A DNA stretch of 64,000 nt from [Erwinia] mediterraneensis (GCF_900604315.1 NZ_LR026978.1:2149615-2213614), one strand, 5' to 3'; shown: positions 17,576 through 27,714, counted from the first letter of the stretch. The notes: a model not told the origin generated them from the sequence alone. Numbers and translations: made by a program.

Positions 17576-18223
17576 ATGCTACAGGTCTATCTTGTTCGTC
17601 ACGGTGAAACGGTATGGAATGCGGCGCGTCGTATTCAGGGGCAGTCAGACAGTCCGCTGACGGAAAAAGGTGAGCTGCAGGCGCATCAGGTCGGCGAGCG
17701 CGTCAAGGCGCTGGGTATCACCCATGTCATCACCAGCGATCTGGGCCGAACCCGGCGCACGGCGGAGATCATTGCCGACGCCTGCGGCTGTACGGTCACG
17801 CTGGATGCGCGTCTGCGTGAGTTAAATATGGGGGTGCTGGAACAGCGCCCTATCGATGGCCTGACGGCAGAAGAGGAGGGCTGGCGACAAACGCTGGTCA
17901 ACGGCACGGAAAATGGCCGTATTCCGCAGGGCGAGTCGATGGCGGAGATGGCGGCGCGCATGCATGAAGCGCTGAATGCCTGCCTGCATCTGCCAGCAGG
18001 CAGCCGACCGTTGCTGGTGAGCCATGGCATGGCGCTGGGCGTGTTGGTGAGCACCATTCTCGGCCTGCCGGCACATGCGGAACGGCGTCTGCGTCTGCGC
18101 AACTGCTCTCTGTCGCGGGTCGATCATCAGCAGAGCGCCTGGCTGGCGTCCGGCTGGGTGGTGGAGATGGCGGGGGATATCTCGCATCTTGACGCCCCGG
18201 CGCTCGACGAACTGCAGCGCTGA
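17576..18223 (+). CDS. gpmB: Histidine phosphatase / phosphoglycerate mutase-like protein GpmB
   Basis: A 215-residue member of the histidine phosphatase superfamily. The catalytic histidine is H9 in the VRHGETVWN motif; the second conserved histidine is in [10 protein letters not shown]. It matches E. coli YtjC/GpmB by length and place next to yjjX. True mutase activity is uncertain; relatives act as phosphatases on phosphorylated sugars. Confidence 0.93.
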   Translation: MLQVYLVRHGETVWNAARRIQGQSDSPLTEKGELQAHQVGERVKALGITHVITSDLGRTRRTAEIIADACGCTVTLDARLRELNMGVLEQRPIDGLTAEEEGWRQTLVNGTENGRIPQGESMAEMAARMHEALNACLHLPAGSRPLLVSHGMALGVLVSTILGLPAHAERRLRLRNCSLSRVDHQQSAWLASGWVVEMAGDISHLDAPALDELQR

Positions 18224-18266
18224 GAAAACGGTGCTGCCCCGGCCCGGACAAGCAACGGGCGGGGGA

Positions 18267-18638
18267 CTAGCGCCGGCAGATCAGCACCAGCCCGGCTACC
18301 ACCGTGAGGAGACCCGCCAGTTTTGCCAGACTGAACCCTTCCTGCAGCCAGGGTAAACAGAGGGCAAAAATGCCTACCAGCACATAGCTCAGGCTGAGCA
18401 GCGGGTAGACTTTGCTGAGCGGGAGACGGCGCAGCGCCAGATACCAGCAGCACATCGACAGGGCATAGGCGCACAGGCCGCCCAGCAGCACCAGCAGGCC
18501 GCTGGTGCTGGTTTGCAGCGCAGACAAAAAGCCGCGGTTCCACGCCAGCGGGGGAAACTGCATCATCGCCCACTTCAGACTGAGCTGCGCTACGCTGACC
18601 AGCAGTACGCTGCCTGTCGCCCACAGATAGCCGATCAC
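18267..18638 (-). CDS. arnF: 4-amino-4-deoxy-L-arabinose-phosphoundecaprenol flippase subunit ArnF
   Basis: A 123-residue protein of the small multidrug resistance/EamA type with about four membrane segments. With ArnE it is thought to flip undecaprenyl-phosphate-L-Ara4N across the inner membrane. Its start overlaps the arnE stop by 4 bases. It is the last gene of the operon; a GC-rich imperfect hairpin follows between it and gpmB. Confidence 0.9.
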   Translation of the reverse strand: MIGYLWATGSVLLVSVAQLSLKWAMMQFPPLAWNRGFLSALQTSTSGLLVLLGGLCAYALSMCCWYLALRRLPLSKVYPLLSLSYVLVGIFALCLPWLQEGFSLAKLAGLLTVVAGLVLICRR

Positions 18639-18958
18639 AGCGCTCCTCCGGCCAGCATAACGCCGATAACGATCAACATCACTCCCGGCCAGTAGCCGTC
18701 AGCGATCGGTTCCTGCCAGAGCGCGCGGGCCGCCAGCGGCACCAGGATAAAGTTCAGGCTCAGCATGGGATAAGCAACACTGACATCGACGCGTTGCAGC
18801 ACCAACAGCCAGAGCAGCAACCCTGCCGTCAGCAATATCAGACTCAGTCCGAGCCACAGCCGCTGATGGCGGCGGCCCGCCTTCTGCGTCGCCTGTTTCT
18901 GGCACAGCTGAGCGCCAGAGCTCAGCAGGCTGACCAGAATAATCAGCAGGGGCGTCAT
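18635..18958 (-). CDS. arnE: 4-amino-4-deoxy-L-arabinose-phosphoundecaprenol flippase subunit ArnE
   Basis: A 107-residue EamA-like protein with four hydrophobic segments; VDVSVAYPMLSLNFILVPLA is the conserved part shared with ArnF. The start overlaps the arnT stop and the stop overlaps arnF, as in other arn operons. Confidence 0.9.
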   Translation of the reverse strand: MTPLLIILVSLLSSGAQLCQKQATQKAGRRHQRLWLGLSLILLTAGLLLWLLVLQRVDVSVAYPMLSLNFILVPLAARALWQEPIADGYWPGVMLIVIGVMLAGGAL

Positions 18959-20616
18959 GGCCGCGGGTCATACTCCAGCAGGAGAAAGCGGCCCTGTTGC
19001 GTGCGGCGATCCGCAGGCGGAAGCAGATCCTCCTCCTCCGCCTGTTCGCGCGGCACCAGTAACAGCAGCGCGATTTTCCCCTGCTGGCGATGCTCAGCCA
19101 GCCAGGCGGCAAACGCTTCCCGCGCCACATAGCGTGCTTTCCCCTCCGGATAGCGGAGGCCGTAATCCAGTTCGCCAGCCTGATCGTAAAGGTGGATATC
19201 GCTGCGTTGCAGCTCCCAGGCCAGCCCTGCGCCGACGCCAACGTTATTGGTCAGGATAAAGCGACTGCTCTCCAGCTGCGGACGCACGGCAGCGATAAAG
19301 GCCTGTGGCTGTTTCGCGTTGATTACCTTGTCCGGAATGGCTGATCCCACGAACAGGGCCAGACCCAGCGGACAGAGTGCCGCCCAGAACCACCGTTTGG
19401 CGCTGTTGCGCAGGGTAAACAGCGCGATGCCCGCCCAGCAGGCAAAAGCCAGGCAGCCAGCCACCACTTTGCGCGTTTCATGTGCGCTGTACAGTGTGTA
19501 GCGGGGCGGCCCCCAGGGGGCGAGCACGCCGCCGACCAACAGCAGGCAGAGCAGACCAAACAGCAGATTGATCGCGCTGTTGATGCGTAACGTTTTTGCC
19601 CCCGTCTGCGCCAGCTGTACAGCATGCTGCGCCAGCAGGATCGCCAGTGGCGCAAAGCAGGGCAGAATGTAGGTTAACAACTTGCCCTTCGCGCAGCTGA
19701 AAAACAGCAGCGGCATCACCACCCAGCCAAGCAGGTACAGCGTACCGCTCTGTGCCTGACGCCCCTGCCAGCCATGTCGCAGCGCCCCGGGCAGCAGCCC
19801 GAGCCACGGCAGGCTCCCGACAATCAGGATCGGCAGGTAATACCAGAACGGCGCTTTATGCTGGGCATCCTCATCCGCGAAGCGCTGAATATGCTCAACC
19901 CAGAAGAAATAATGCCAGAAATCCGGCTCAGCGCGGGCAATCGCCAGCGCCCAGGGCAGGCTAATCAGCAGGGCGCTTAACATGGCCAGCGGAGCGAACA
20001 GCAGCACCTCTTTTCCACGCTTTTGCCCGATCACCCAGGGCAGGACCGCAATAACCGGCAGCGCCAGCGAGAGAAACCCTTTGGTGAGCACGCCCAGACC
20101 GCAGGCCACGCCGGTCAACAGGTAGCCGCCCGCTTTCCCGCGCGCTGTTTTTGCCGTGGCTGCCAGCCAGAAACTGCACATGGCTGCCGTCAGCCAGAGG
20201 GTGATCATGGGATCCAGTACCGCATAGGTGCCGACGCCATATACCTCTAAACAGCTGAGAAAGATCACGGCGGCCAGCACGGCGACGGTTTTATCGCGCC
20301 ACAGGCGGAAAGCGAGCCAGCCGGTCAGTAATGCGCTGAGGGTGATGGAGAAAACGGCGCCGAAACGCACCGCAAAGTTGTGATGGCCAAAAATCAGCTG
20401 ACTGAGATTGTTTATCCAGTAGCCCAGCACCGGTTTTTCAAAGTAGCGCAGGTCCAGGAAGTGCGGCACCACCCAGTTGCCTGACGCCAGCATCTCCCGG
20501 CTGATCTCCGCATAACGCGTCTCGTCAGGCTGCCACAGGCTGCGCCATTCCAGCGGCAGCAGATACAACAAGGCAAAGCCGACCAGCAGGCTGATGGCAT
20601 ATTTTGCAGATTTCAT
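18955..20616 (-). CDS. arnT: Lipid A 4-amino-4-deoxy-L-arabinose transferase ArnT
   Basis: A 553-residue GT-C membrane glycosyltransferase that moves L-Ara4N from undecaprenyl phosphate to lipid A phosphates at the periplasmic face, lowering negative charge and giving resistance to cationic peptides and polymyxin. The start at 20616 (MKSAKYAIS) agrees with the family's length of about 550; the longer frame to 20685 would overlap arnD. The first periplasmic loop carries WQPDETRYAEISREM, including the conserved acidic residues, and FEKPVLGYW follows. Confidence 0.95.
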   Translation of the reverse strand: MKSAKYAISLLVGFALLYLLPLEWRSLWQPDETRYAEISREMLASGNWVVPHFLDLRYFEKPVLGYWINNLSQLIFGHHNFAVRFGAVFSITLSALLTGWLAFRLWRDKTVAVLAAVIFLSCLEVYGVGTYAVLDPMITLWLTAAMCSFWLAATAKTARGKAGGYLLTGVACGLGVLTKGFLSLALPVIAVLPWVIGQKRGKEVLLFAPLAMLSALLISLPWALAIARAEPDFWHYFFWVEHIQRFADEDAQHKAPFWYYLPILIVGSLPWLGLLPGALRHGWQGRQAQSGTLYLLGWVVMPLLFFSCAKGKLLTYILPCFAPLAILLAQHAVQLAQTGAKTLRINSAINLLFGLLCLLLVGGVLAPWGPPRYTLYSAHETRKVVAGCLAFACWAGIALFTLRNSAKRWFWAALCPLGLALFVGSAIPDKVINAKQPQAFIAAVRPQLESSRFILTNNVGVGAGLAWELQRSDIHLYDQAGELDYGLRYPEGKARYVAREAFAAWLAEHRQQGKIALLLLVPREQAEEEDLLPPADRRTQQGRFLLLEYDPRP

Positions 20617-20620
20617 GACA

Positions 20621-21517
20621 TTACGATCCGACAGGTTGTTGGCAGCCCAGCCAGCCTTCCCGGCCCGGGATAGTCTGGCGCACAATGCGGCTTTTCGGCA
20701 GCGTGGTGAGATCCGCAGGCAGCAGGGCGCTGAGCGGGCAGAACGTAATGCCCTCGGCGCGCGCCAGTGTCAGCAACTGGTGGAAAGCGGTCTGCAGCTT
20801 CAGGCCTTCAACTTCGGCATGAATGGTATAAACCGGCGTTCCGCTATCCTGATGCATTTTATCCAGAATAAAGCGGTTGTAGCCGCTCTGGCTGACCTCG
20901 CGGTTAATCACCTCATCCCAGGTAGGCAGCGTCACCGGGATTTGCACCGTTGCCTGGCGCCCGTCCGCCATCACAGGCATAAAGGGCGCAATTCCACGAC
21001 AGTCGCTGTTGTAGCGGAACGGGAACGCCGACTTCGCCCGTAGCACACGCTCATCGGCGCGCCAGCCAGCCGCGGCTGAGCAGCGCACCGGCTGTCCGGT
21101 GATGCTCTGCAGTGCGTCCATGCCCAGACGGATCTGGTTTTCCAGCTGTTGCTGGTCCCAGACGCCCGCCCGGCGCTGCCAGGCGTGATGATCCCAGGCG
21201 TGCAGCCCGACTTCATGCTGCGCCGCCGTTGCCGCGATCACCTCTGCATTGCCCGCACCGATAAGGCGTCCTGGCCATGCGCTACCCGCCAGCATAATCT
21301 CCCGCCCATAGATCGAAACGGCATTCGATCGCAGCATCTTCCACAGGAAGCGGGGCTTAAACAGCCGCCACAGATGCCGCCCCATGTTGTCCGGTCCGGT
21401 GCTGAAGAAAAAGGTTGCCTGGATGGCGTGGGCGCGCAGTATCTCCAGCAGGTTGGGCACCCCTTCCCGGGTGCCGCGCCAGGTATCCACATCAATACGC
21501 AGACCGACTTTTTTCAT
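20621..21517 (-). CDS. arnD: 4-deoxy-4-formamido-L-arabinose-phosphoundecaprenol deformylase ArnD
   Basis: A 298-residue polysaccharide-deacetylase (NodB-fold) enzyme. [10 protein letters not shown] holds the catalytic and metal aspartates and HAWDHHAWQ holds the metal-binding histidines. It deformylates the lipid-linked Ara4FN made by ArnA/ArnC, before flipping. The start overlaps the arnA stop by 4 bases and its stop lies 4 bases before arnT. Confidence 0.94.
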   Translation of the reverse strand: MKKVGLRIDVDTWRGTREGVPNLLEILRAHAIQATFFFSTGPDNMGRHLWRLFKPRFLWKMLRSNAVSIYGREIMLAGSAWPGRLIGAGNAEVIAATAAQHEVGLHAWDHHAWQRRAGVWDQQQLENQIRLGMDALQSITGQPVRCSAAAGWRADERVLRAKSAFPFRYNSDCRGIAPFMPVMADGRQATVQIPVTLPTWDEVINREVSQSGYNRFILDKMHQDSGTPVYTIHAEVEGLKLQTAFHQLLTLARAEGITFCPLSALLPADLTTLPKSRIVRQTIPGREGWLGCQQPVGS

Positions 21518-23496
21518 GAGGCCGGTCCTGTCTGCCGGGCGCTTTGCAGGAAGAAATCCAGCGTTTCATGAATGGTTTTTTCCAGCCCTACCTGCGGCGT
21601 CCAGTCCAGCAGGCGCTGCGCGTTGCGAATGCTCGGCTTACGGTGTTCCACATCCTGATAACCTTTGCCGTACCAGGCGCTGCTTTCAACTTCGCGGAAA
21701 CCGGCAAAGGGCGGGAACTGACGGCGCAGCGGATGCTGCTCAAAGCTCTGCAGTAGCAGCTCAGCCAGTTCCTTAATACTGGCTTCGTTGTCCGGATTGC
21801 CAATATTGATAATGCGTCCGTCGCAGTTATGGTTTTTATTCTCAATAATGCGGAACAACGCTTCAATGCCGTCACTGATGTCGGTGAAGCAGCGTTTTTG
21901 CTTACCGCCGTCGATGAGTTTGATCGGCGAGCCCTCGACCAGATTGAGGATCAGCTGAGTAATGGCGCGCGAGCTGCCAATACGCGCCGCGTCCAGGTTA
22001 TCCAGACGCGGGCCCATCCAGTTAAAAGGACGGAACAGGGTGAAGCGCAAGCCTTCTTTCTCGCCATAGGCCCAGATCACGCGGTCAAGGAGCTGCTTGG
22101 ATACCGAGTAAATCCAGCGCTGCTTGTTAATGGGGCCGACAATCAGGGGGGAGCGCTCTTCATCAAAGTTTTTATCGGTACACATGCCGTACACTTCGGA
22201 AGTGGACGGGAAGATAACGCGTTTTTTGTACTTCACGCAGTCGCGGATAATTTTCAGGTTTTCCTCGAAGTCGAGTTCAAAAACACGCAGCGGATTACGG
22301 GTGTACTCAATGGGCGTCGCAATCGCCACCAGCGGCAGCACGATGTCGCATTTCTTGATGTGATATTCGATCCACTCCGAATGGATGCTGATATCCCCTT
22401 CCACAAAGTGGAAGCGATCGTTGTCGAGGAAGCGGCGAATTGCATCCGCGCTGATATCCAGCCCATAAACTTCGTAGCGCGCATCTTGCAGCAGGCGTTC
22501 GGTCAGGTGGTTGCCGATAAATCCGTTCACGCCGAGGATCAGCACCCGGGTCAGGCGCTGCACCGCCGCCACCGGTTTGCTGTTGAGAATGGCGCCGCTC
22601 ACCAGACCCAGCGATTGCGCAAGCTGGGCACCCTGCATATAAATGCTGTTTTCAGCCTGGCCGGCGACAATTTCCAGCGCGCCACGGCCGCAGGCAATTA
22701 CCAGCGGGTTTACGGAAATCACCGTGCCCGCTTTCGCCCCGCTGCTGTCGTCCAGCACCCGGCTTTTCCAGACGATAAATTTATTGCTGCCCACGTAACT
22801 GAACGCGCCTGGCCAGGGATCGGTGAGTGCACGCACCAGATTATGTGCGTCTTGCGCCGCGCCTTGCCAGTTAATGACGCCATCCTGCGCGCTACGTGCG
22901 CCGAAGTAGCTGGCCTGACGCTCATCCTGGGGCGTCTCCTGCACGTCACCGCTTTTAAGTGCCGGCAGGGTCGCTGCTAACAGCGTTTGCGCCGTGGCGC
23001 AGAGTTTGCGATGCAGCGTCAGCGCCGTATCTTCCGGGGCGATAGCGACGCGCTGTTGGGCGATGATGGCACCGGCATCCGCTTTTTTTACCATACGGTG
23101 CAGGGTCACCCCGGTTTCGGTTTCGCCGTTCACCAGGACCCAGTTCAGCGGGGCGCGGCCACGGTATCCAGGCAGCAGTGAACCGTGCAGATTAAAGGCA
23201 CCCGCGCGCGCGCAGTTCAGGATCGCCTCGCTCAGCAGGTGACGGTAGTAGAAAGAAAAAATCACCTCCGGCTGGCTGGCTTTGATGCGATCCACCCAGA
23301 GCGGATGATTCACATCATGGGGCGCAAAGACCGGAATGCCATATTCCGCCGCGGTACGCGCGACGGAGCCAAAGAAGTGGTTCTCGCCCGCTTTATCGGG
23401 GCAGGTATAGATAGCAGCAATCTCATAGCCCGCAGCCATCAGCGCATGAATGCCCACGCAGCCCATATCGTGATAGGCAAAAACAACAGCTCTCAT
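21514..23496 (-). CDS. arnA: Bifunctional UDP-glucuronate decarboxylase / UDP-L-Ara4N formyltransferase ArnA
   Basis: A 660-residue two-domain enzyme. The N-terminal part (1 to about 304) is the formyltransferase with [16 protein letters not shown], holding the catalytic histidine region. The C-terminal part is an NAD-dependent short-chain dehydrogenase/decarboxylase with [10 protein letters not shown] for the nucleotide, FPSTSEVYG and [10 protein letters not shown]. It oxidatively decarboxylates UDP-glucuronate and later formylates UDP-L-Ara4N. It overlaps arnC and arnD by 4 bases each. Confidence 0.97.
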   Translation of the reverse strand: MRAVVFAYHDMGCVGIHALMAAGYEIAAIYTCPDKAGENHFFGSVARTAAEYGIPVFAPHDVNHPLWVDRIKASQPEVIFSFYYRHLLSEAILNCARAGAFNLHGSLLPGYRGRAPLNWVLVNGETETGVTLHRMVKKADAGAIIAQQRVAIAPEDTALTLHRKLCATAQTLLAATLPALKSGDVQETPQDERQASYFGARSAQDGVINWQGAAQDAHNLVRALTDPWPGAFSYVGSNKFIVWKSRVLDDSSGAKAGTVISVNPLVIACGRGALEIVAGQAENSIYMQGAQLAQSLGLVSGAILNSKPVAAVQRLTRVLILGVNGFIGNHLTERLLQDARYEVYGLDISADAIRRFLDNDRFHFVEGDISIHSEWIEYHIKKCDIVLPLVAIATPIEYTRNPLRVFELDFEENLKIIRDCVKYKKRVIFPSTSEVYGMCTDKNFDEERSPLIVGPINKQRWIYSVSKQLLDRVIWAYGEKEGLRFTLFRPFNWMGPRLDNLDAARIGSSRAITQLILNLVEGSPIKLIDGGKQKRCFTDISDGIEALFRIIENKNHNCDGRIINIGNPDNEASIKELAELLLQSFEQHPLRRQFPPFAGFREVESSAWYGKGYQDVEHRKPSIRNAQRLLDWTPQVGLEKTIHETLDFFLQSARQTGPAS

Positions 23497-24476
23497 TTTT
23501 GATCTTCCCTGGCAGGTAAAAAGGTTTCACTACTCACCACGCGCTGAATAAAGTAACGGGGACGCGCGCGCACATCGTTATAAATCCGGCCTATGTACTC
23601 TCCCAACAGCCCCATCCCGACAAACTGGGCGCCGATAAAGGTGAACAACACGGCGAACAACATAAAGACGCCGTCAGCAGCCCAGTGCGCGCCAAAAACC
23701 AGGCGTAGCAGCACCAGCAGTAGCGCCAGGGCAAAACCGGACAGGGCAATAATGCTGCCAACCACGCTCAGCATGCGCAGCGGGGTAGTCGTCAGACAGG
23801 TGACCAGGTCGTACATCAGATTAATTAAGCGCATCACGCTGTATTTCGACTGACCAAACTGACGCCCGGCATGGGGCACCAGAATCTCTGTGCTGTGGCG
23901 GGCAAAGCTATGGGCGAGAAGCGGGATAAAGGTGCTGCGTTCATGACAATGCAACATGGCGTCAATCACCGGGCGGCGATAAGCGCGCAGCATACAGCCA
24001 TAATCCCCCATCCCTTTGCCGGTGGTACGTTGAATAAGATGGTTAATCATCCTTGAGGCATAGCGGCGAAATCCGCTGTCCTGACGCTGCAGGCGCACGG
24101 AACCCACCACGTCGTAACCCTCTTCCGCTTTTGCCACCAGGCGCGGGATCTCTTCCGGCGGGTTCTGCAGATCGGCATCCAGGGTGACAATCAGATCGCC
24201 GCTGGCATAGCTAAAGCCCGCCATCAGCGCGGCATGCTGCCCATAGTTCCGGTTCAACAGGATGGCGATCATGTGACTCTCCGCCGCTACCGCCGCTTCG
24301 GTCAGCATCGCGGCAGAATGATCGCTGCTGCCATCGTCCACCAGCACGATTTCATAGGCGCACTGGAGTTGCTGACATGCCACTGAGGTACGGCGCAGCA
24401 GTTCTGGCAGACTCTCCTGCTCGTTATAAACCGGGATGACCACAGAAACTTTTTTAACGGGCGCTGGCATTATCAT
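23493..24476 (-). CDS. arnC: Undecaprenyl-phosphate 4-deoxy-4-formamido-L-arabinose transferase ArnC
   Basis: A 327-residue GT2 glycosyltransferase. The [17 protein letters not shown] start, the DDGSSD and [14 protein letters not shown] motifs and two C-terminal membrane segments place it with ArnC. It attaches Ara4FN to undecaprenyl phosphate. It starts 1 base after the arnB stop. Confidence 0.96.
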   Translation of the reverse strand: MIMPAPVKKVSVVIPVYNEQESLPELLRRTSVACQQLQCAYEIVLVDDGSSDHSAAMLTEAAVAAESHMIAILLNRNYGQHAALMAGFSYASGDLIVTLDADLQNPPEEIPRLVAKAEEGYDVVGSVRLQRQDSGFRRYASRMINHLIQRTTGKGMGDYGCMLRAYRRPVIDAMLHCHERSTFIPLLAHSFARHSTEILVPHAGRQFGQSKYSVMRLINLMYDLVTCLTTTPLRMLSVVGSIIALSGFALALLLVLLRLVFGAHWAADGVFMLFAVLFTFIGAQFVGMGLLGEYIGRIYNDVRARPRYFIQRVVSSETFLPAREDQK

Positions 24477-24477
24477 C

Positions 24478-25617
24478 TTAATTTCCTGCTATTTCATGTA
24501 ATGCGTTAATGACGCGGGCAATATCATCGTCTGTCATGCCAGGAAACAGCGGGAGTGAACATATCCTTTCGCTGTTCCATTCACTGTCGGGTAATTGCAG
24601 ACGCGGGAAACGTTCGCGGTAATATTTCTGGGTATGAGCGGCACGAAAATGTAATCCGGTGCCGATGCCGCGTGCTTTTAATGCATTCATCAGGCCGTCG
24701 CGTGAAACAGCGCAGCGCGTTTCATCCACACGAATAATAAACAGATGCCAGGCGTGCTGATGTTCCCATTCCGGCAGGGAGAGCGGCAGGAAAGGAGTAT
24801 TGACCAGCGCCGTCAGATAGCACTGCGCAATTTCTTCGCGGCGGGCATTTAATTGCGGCAATTTGCTGAGCTGCACCCGGGCAATGGCCGCATTAATATC
24901 CGCCAGGTTATATTTGTAGCCGGGATAAATTACCTCGGCCTGGGGAGCCCGGCCATAAAGCTGACGATCAAAGGCGTCCACGCCCAGACCATGGAATTTC
25001 AGGCTGCGGATGCGCCGGGCCAGTTGTTCATCGTCGGTCACCACCACCCCACCTTCGGCGCAGGTGATATTTTTGATGGCGTGCAGGGAGAAAATGGCCG
25101 TGCCCGTGGCGCCAACGTGCTGGCCTTTATATCGCGTTCCGATGGCATGGGCGGCATCTTCAATTACCGGAATGCCGTGACGTGCGCCGATAGTGCGTAT
25201 CGCGTCGATATCCACCGGCGCGCCGGCGTAATGTACCGGAATAATCGCTTTCGTGCGGGCGGTAATCGCAGCTTCGATCGCGGCTGGCGTCACCATTAAG
25301 GTATGGCGGTCGACATCAATCATGACCGGTGTTGCGCCGAGCAGCACAATCATATTCAGTGTGGAAACCCAGGTCATGGCTGGCGTAATCACCTCATCCC
25401 CCGCCTGTATGCCGGATGCCATCAGCGTCACGTGCATCCCGGCGGTGGCAGAACTGACGGCGATCGCATGCTGGTTGCCGGTTAACTGACAAAATGCCTG
25501 TTCCAGCGCCTGGTTTTGCGGGCCCGTTGTAATCCAGCCAGATTGTAAGACTTCAGTCACTGCAGCGATTTCTTCCGCGCCGAATGCCGGACGTGAAAAA
25601 GGCAGAAAGTCATTCAT
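24478..25617 (-). CDS. arnB: UDP-4-amino-4-deoxy-L-arabinose aminotransferase ArnB
   Basis: A 379-residue PLP-dependent aminotransferase of the DegT/DnrJ/EryC1 family. The internal aldimine lysine is in [14 protein letters not shown] and HYAGAP and EDAAHAIG line the PLP site. It aminates the 4-keto sugar made by ArnA, with glutamate as donor. It is the first gene of arnBCADTEF. An AGG-containing site lies just before the ATG. Confidence 0.96.
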   Translation of the reverse strand: MNDFLPFSRPAFGAEEIAAVTEVLQSGWITTGPQNQALEQAFCQLTGNQHAIAVSSATAGMHVTLMASGIQAGDEVITPAMTWVSTLNMIVLLGATPVMIDVDRHTLMVTPAAIEAAITARTKAIIPVHYAGAPVDIDAIRTIGARHGIPVIEDAAHAIGTRYKGQHVGATGTAIFSLHAIKNITCAEGGVVVTDDEQLARRIRSLKFHGLGVDAFDRQLYGRAPQAEVIYPGYKYNLADINAAIARVQLSKLPQLNARREEIAQCYLTALVNTPFLPLSLPEWEHQHAWHLFIIRVDETRCAVSRDGLMNALKARGIGTGLHFRAAHTQKYYRERFPRLQLPDSEWNSERICSLPLFPGMTDDDIARVINALHEIAGN

Positions 25618-25709
25618 TACCTGGATTCCTTATTCAATGGGGCAGGGGCAGTAAGCAGGCAGAATGATGAACGCGCGCAGTTAAATGAAAATTCAACGTT
25701 CAGAATAAT

Positions 25710-25727
25710 CTTAAGCGCAAGATTAAG
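25710..25727 (-). promoter_or_regulatory. PmrA (BasR)-box-like direct repeat upstream of arnB
   Basis: On the minus strand two hexamers, CTTAAT and CTTAAG, fit the PmrA half-site YTTAAK. They are 6 bases apart rather than the usual 5. The repeat lies about 95 bases before the arnB ATG, with an AT-rich stretch about 20 bases downstream that could hold the -10 element. PmrA control of arn is well known in enterobacteria; the spacing keeps this call tentative. Confidence 0.4.
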
Positions 25728-26045
25728 ACTTTCGGTGATTTTATTTTTAAATCTTTGAAATGGTTGTCTGTTGCTGTTTTCAATAAAATAAAAATGGGCG
25801 ATATTTGCAAGAAACAGGCAGCATTTGTTTTTACCAGCAGGCCAGCATGGGTGTTGGGATAATCATCGCGTGAGAAATTTTGTTGATGGCGGGTTAATAG
25901 CGTTTTCTTTTTTTAACAGGAAGTGTCAAGCCTGAGAACAAAAATGAAATATCATCAGACAATGCGGGAAAATAACCGGAATACATGCTGTCAGGTTAAC
26001 AGACTTTATCTGCTGTCACTCCGGAATAGCGAAAGGAGAGCGAAA

Positions 26046-26096
26046 ATGGCGGCGTGGTTGGGTATTGACCCGGCTGCGAAAGCGGCCTCACCATGA
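26046..26096 (+). CDS. Possible 16-residue small protein
   Basis: An ATG preceded by AAAGGAGAG, a near-ideal ribosome binding site, opens a 16-codon frame (MAAWLGIDPAAKAASP). Its stop lies inside the hairpin at 26082-26102. No family is recognised. The arrangement of good site, short frame and hairpin resembles a leader peptide or small protein gene, but chance is likely at this length. Conservation in relatives would decide. Confidence 0.2.
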   Translation: MAAWLGIDPAAKAASP

Positions 26097-26102
26097 GGCC
26101 GC
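26082..26102 (-). terminator. Hairpin downstream of rob
   Basis: A perfect 9-bp stem (GCGGCCTCA / TGAGGCCGC) with a 3-base loop, about 50 bases after the rob stop on the minus strand and followed there by CTTTCG. It is probably the rob transcript end, though the T tract is short. Confidence 0.5.
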
Positions 26103-26150
26103 TGAGCGTACACCGATTACCGGAAGAAGATCGTCGGCAAGGACGTTTGC

Positions 26151-27032
26151 TTATTGTGCTATCTGGCGGCGGATAGGGATCAGATATTCACAACGAATCT
26201 CTTTGGGGGGCTCTCTGTGCTTTTTGCCGCCGTGGGTGTAGAAACGCTCGATATCCTGGCCCTCACGGCGCGTAAGCGCCAGCGTCGGCATGCAGGTGCC
26301 ATAAAGCAGCAGAATAAACTCCTGCAGCCCATGGCGCGGGCCGGAATAGGTGAACTGGACATAATCACCCGCTTCCAGAATCACACTCTGCCCGGAGTGC
26401 ATATTTTTCACCGTGGGATCGGCGGGCACGGCCGTGGTATAGAGAATTTCCTGTTCATCATCCCGCTCCTGACTGGCGCGCACCTGATGCAGGCCATACA
26501 GAACCGGCGGCACGGTATCGGTCTCCAGCAGGAACTGCTGCCAGAAATGGACGCGCATCTCGTCACGGAAGCGGGAAATCTGCTCCAGGGTACAGCTGTA
26601 GGTTTGCGTTTGCCCCACCAGCACCGTTTCCGGCAGCGTGACAAAGGTGGGTTCGGGCAGCGGCTCATTGTCGAGGCGAATCGGCGGGCGAATGCCGTAA
26701 GAGTTCCACTCCGAGGCGCGCCGATACCAGGCCGGAGTCTGGTTAAACTGCTTTTTAAACGCACGGGTAAAAGTCTGCTGCGAGTCAAAGCGATACTGCA
26801 GAGCGATGTCAAGAATCGGTCGGCTGGTCAAACGCAGCGCTACCGCCGCTTTTGACAAACGGCGGGCACGAATATAGGCTCCGATAGCATGACCGGTAAC
26901 CTCTTTAAACATCCTTTGCAGGTGCCATTTCGAGTAACCCGCTTTCACGGCTACGTTGTCCAGCGACAGCGGCTGATCCAGATGGCTCTCCAGCCAGACA
27001 AGCAAATCGCGAATGATACCGGCTTGGTCCAT
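26151..27032 (-). CDS. rob: Right oriC-binding transcriptional activator Rob
   Basis: A 293-residue AraC/XylS-family regulator of the MarA/SoxS/Rob group. Residues 1 to about 110 hold the two helix-turn-helix motifs (AGYSKWHLQRMFKEVTG and DIALQYRFDSQQTFTRAFKK), close to the E. coli protein. The C-terminal part is the GyrI-like ligand domain that binds bile salts and fatty acids. It activates multidrug efflux and stress genes carrying a marbox. Confidence 0.96.
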   Translation of the reverse strand: MDQAGIIRDLLVWLESHLDQPLSLDNVAVKAGYSKWHLQRMFKEVTGHAIGAYIRARRLSKAAVALRLTSRPILDIALQYRFDSQQTFTRAFKKQFNQTPAWYRRASEWNSYGIRPPIRLDNEPLPEPTFVTLPETVLVGQTQTYSCTLEQISRFRDEMRVHFWQQFLLETDTVPPVLYGLHQVRASQERDDEQEILYTTAVPADPTVKNMHSGQSVILEAGDYVQFTYSGPRHGLQEFILLLYGTCMPTLALTRREGQDIERFYTHGGKKHREPPKEIRCEYLIPIRRQIAQ

Positions 27033-27083
27033 AAAACATCCTCATAACACTTTGAAGGCGCAGCTAAACGAAGTTGTCGAATA

Positions 27084-27137
27084 ATAGCACTATATGCACC
27101 AAAGACAGGGGCGGTTTTGTCTGCGTGAATGTGCTAT
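27084..27137. repeat. Nested inverted repeat in the rob-creA intergenic region
   Basis: ATAGCAC (27084-27090) and its complement GTGCTAT (27131-27137) flank a smaller inverted repeat AGACA/TGTCT (27103-27107 and 27118-27122). GCAC is the first recognition element of marboxes, and the site lies about 55-105 bases before the rob start. An ACCAAAG follows the left GCAC at a spacing 2 bases longer than the marbox consensus. Regulation of rob by MarA/SoxS/Rob is known in E. coli; the link here is tentative. Confidence 0.35.
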
Positions 27138-27229
27138 ATCAATGCGGGTAAAACCCGTCAGAGTCAGGTCAACACGGATTTTGGACGGTACATTACAATT
27201 TCATCTATTCCATTTGCAATGGTAACGCC

Positions 27230-27703
27230 ATGACAATATCTCGCTTTCTTCCTGCCATCCTCACCACTTTGCTCTTTTCTGGCGCACTCTATGCTGAAGA
27301 GATCGGCTCAGTAGATACAGTATTCAAGATGTTCGGACCCGATCATAAAATCGTGGTGGAGGCCTTCGACGACCCTGACGTAAAAAATGTAACCTGTTAT
27401 ATCAGTCGGGCAAAAACCGGCGGTATCAAAGGGGGATTAGGCCTGGCGGAAGATACTTCTGACGCGGCGATCTCCTGTCAACAGGTTGGCCCGGTGGAGC
27501 TCAGCGAGAAGATTGCCCAGGGTAAAGCTCAGGGCGAGGTAGTATTCCGCAAGCGCACCTCACTGGTTTTTAAGAAGCTGCAGGTTGTACGCTTCTTTGA
27601 TAAAAAACGCAACGCTCTGGTTTATCTTACCTATTCGGACAAGGTGGTGGAAGGCTCACCGAAAAATGCGCTGAGCGCGGTGCCGCTGATGCCGTGGCAC
27701 TGA
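27230..27703 (+). CDS. creA: CreA family protein
   Basis: A 157-residue protein with a signal peptide ending near LYAEE. The mature part ([32 protein letters not shown]) is almost identical to E. coli CreA, a conserved periplasmic protein of unknown function. In E. coli it is followed by creBCD; here arcA follows after a 43-base gap, so creA stands alone. Confidence 0.95.
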   Translation: MTISRFLPAILTTLLFSGALYAEEIGSVDTVFKMFGPDHKIVVEAFDDPDVKNVTCYISRAKTGGIKGGLGLAEDTSDAAISCQQVGPVELSEKIAQGKAQGEVVFRKRTSLVFKKLQVVRFFDKKRNALVYLTYSDKVVEGSPKNALSAVPLMPWH

Positions 27704-27714
27704 GAGCAGGGGCA

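Larger units (their letters stand above)
25618..26150. other. AT-rich 533-base gap between arnB and rob
   Basis: Both neighbours read on the minus strand. The part next to arnB holds its control region, including the PmrA-like repeat at 25710-25727. The middle part (about 25730-26000) is AT-rich, without a supported gene or clear repeat. The rob-proximal end has a short reading frame with a good ribosome binding site (26046) and a strong hairpin (26082-26102). Confidence 0.6.

Noticed and set aside
18236-18266. GC-rich inverted sequence between gpmB and arnF
   Set aside because: The arms pair only with bulges and there is no T tract; not strong enough to list as a terminator.
27084-27100. 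NtrC site upstream of rob (GCACTATAT as in glnA)
   Set aside because: The second half is in the same rather than inverted orientation, so it is not an NtrC dyad.
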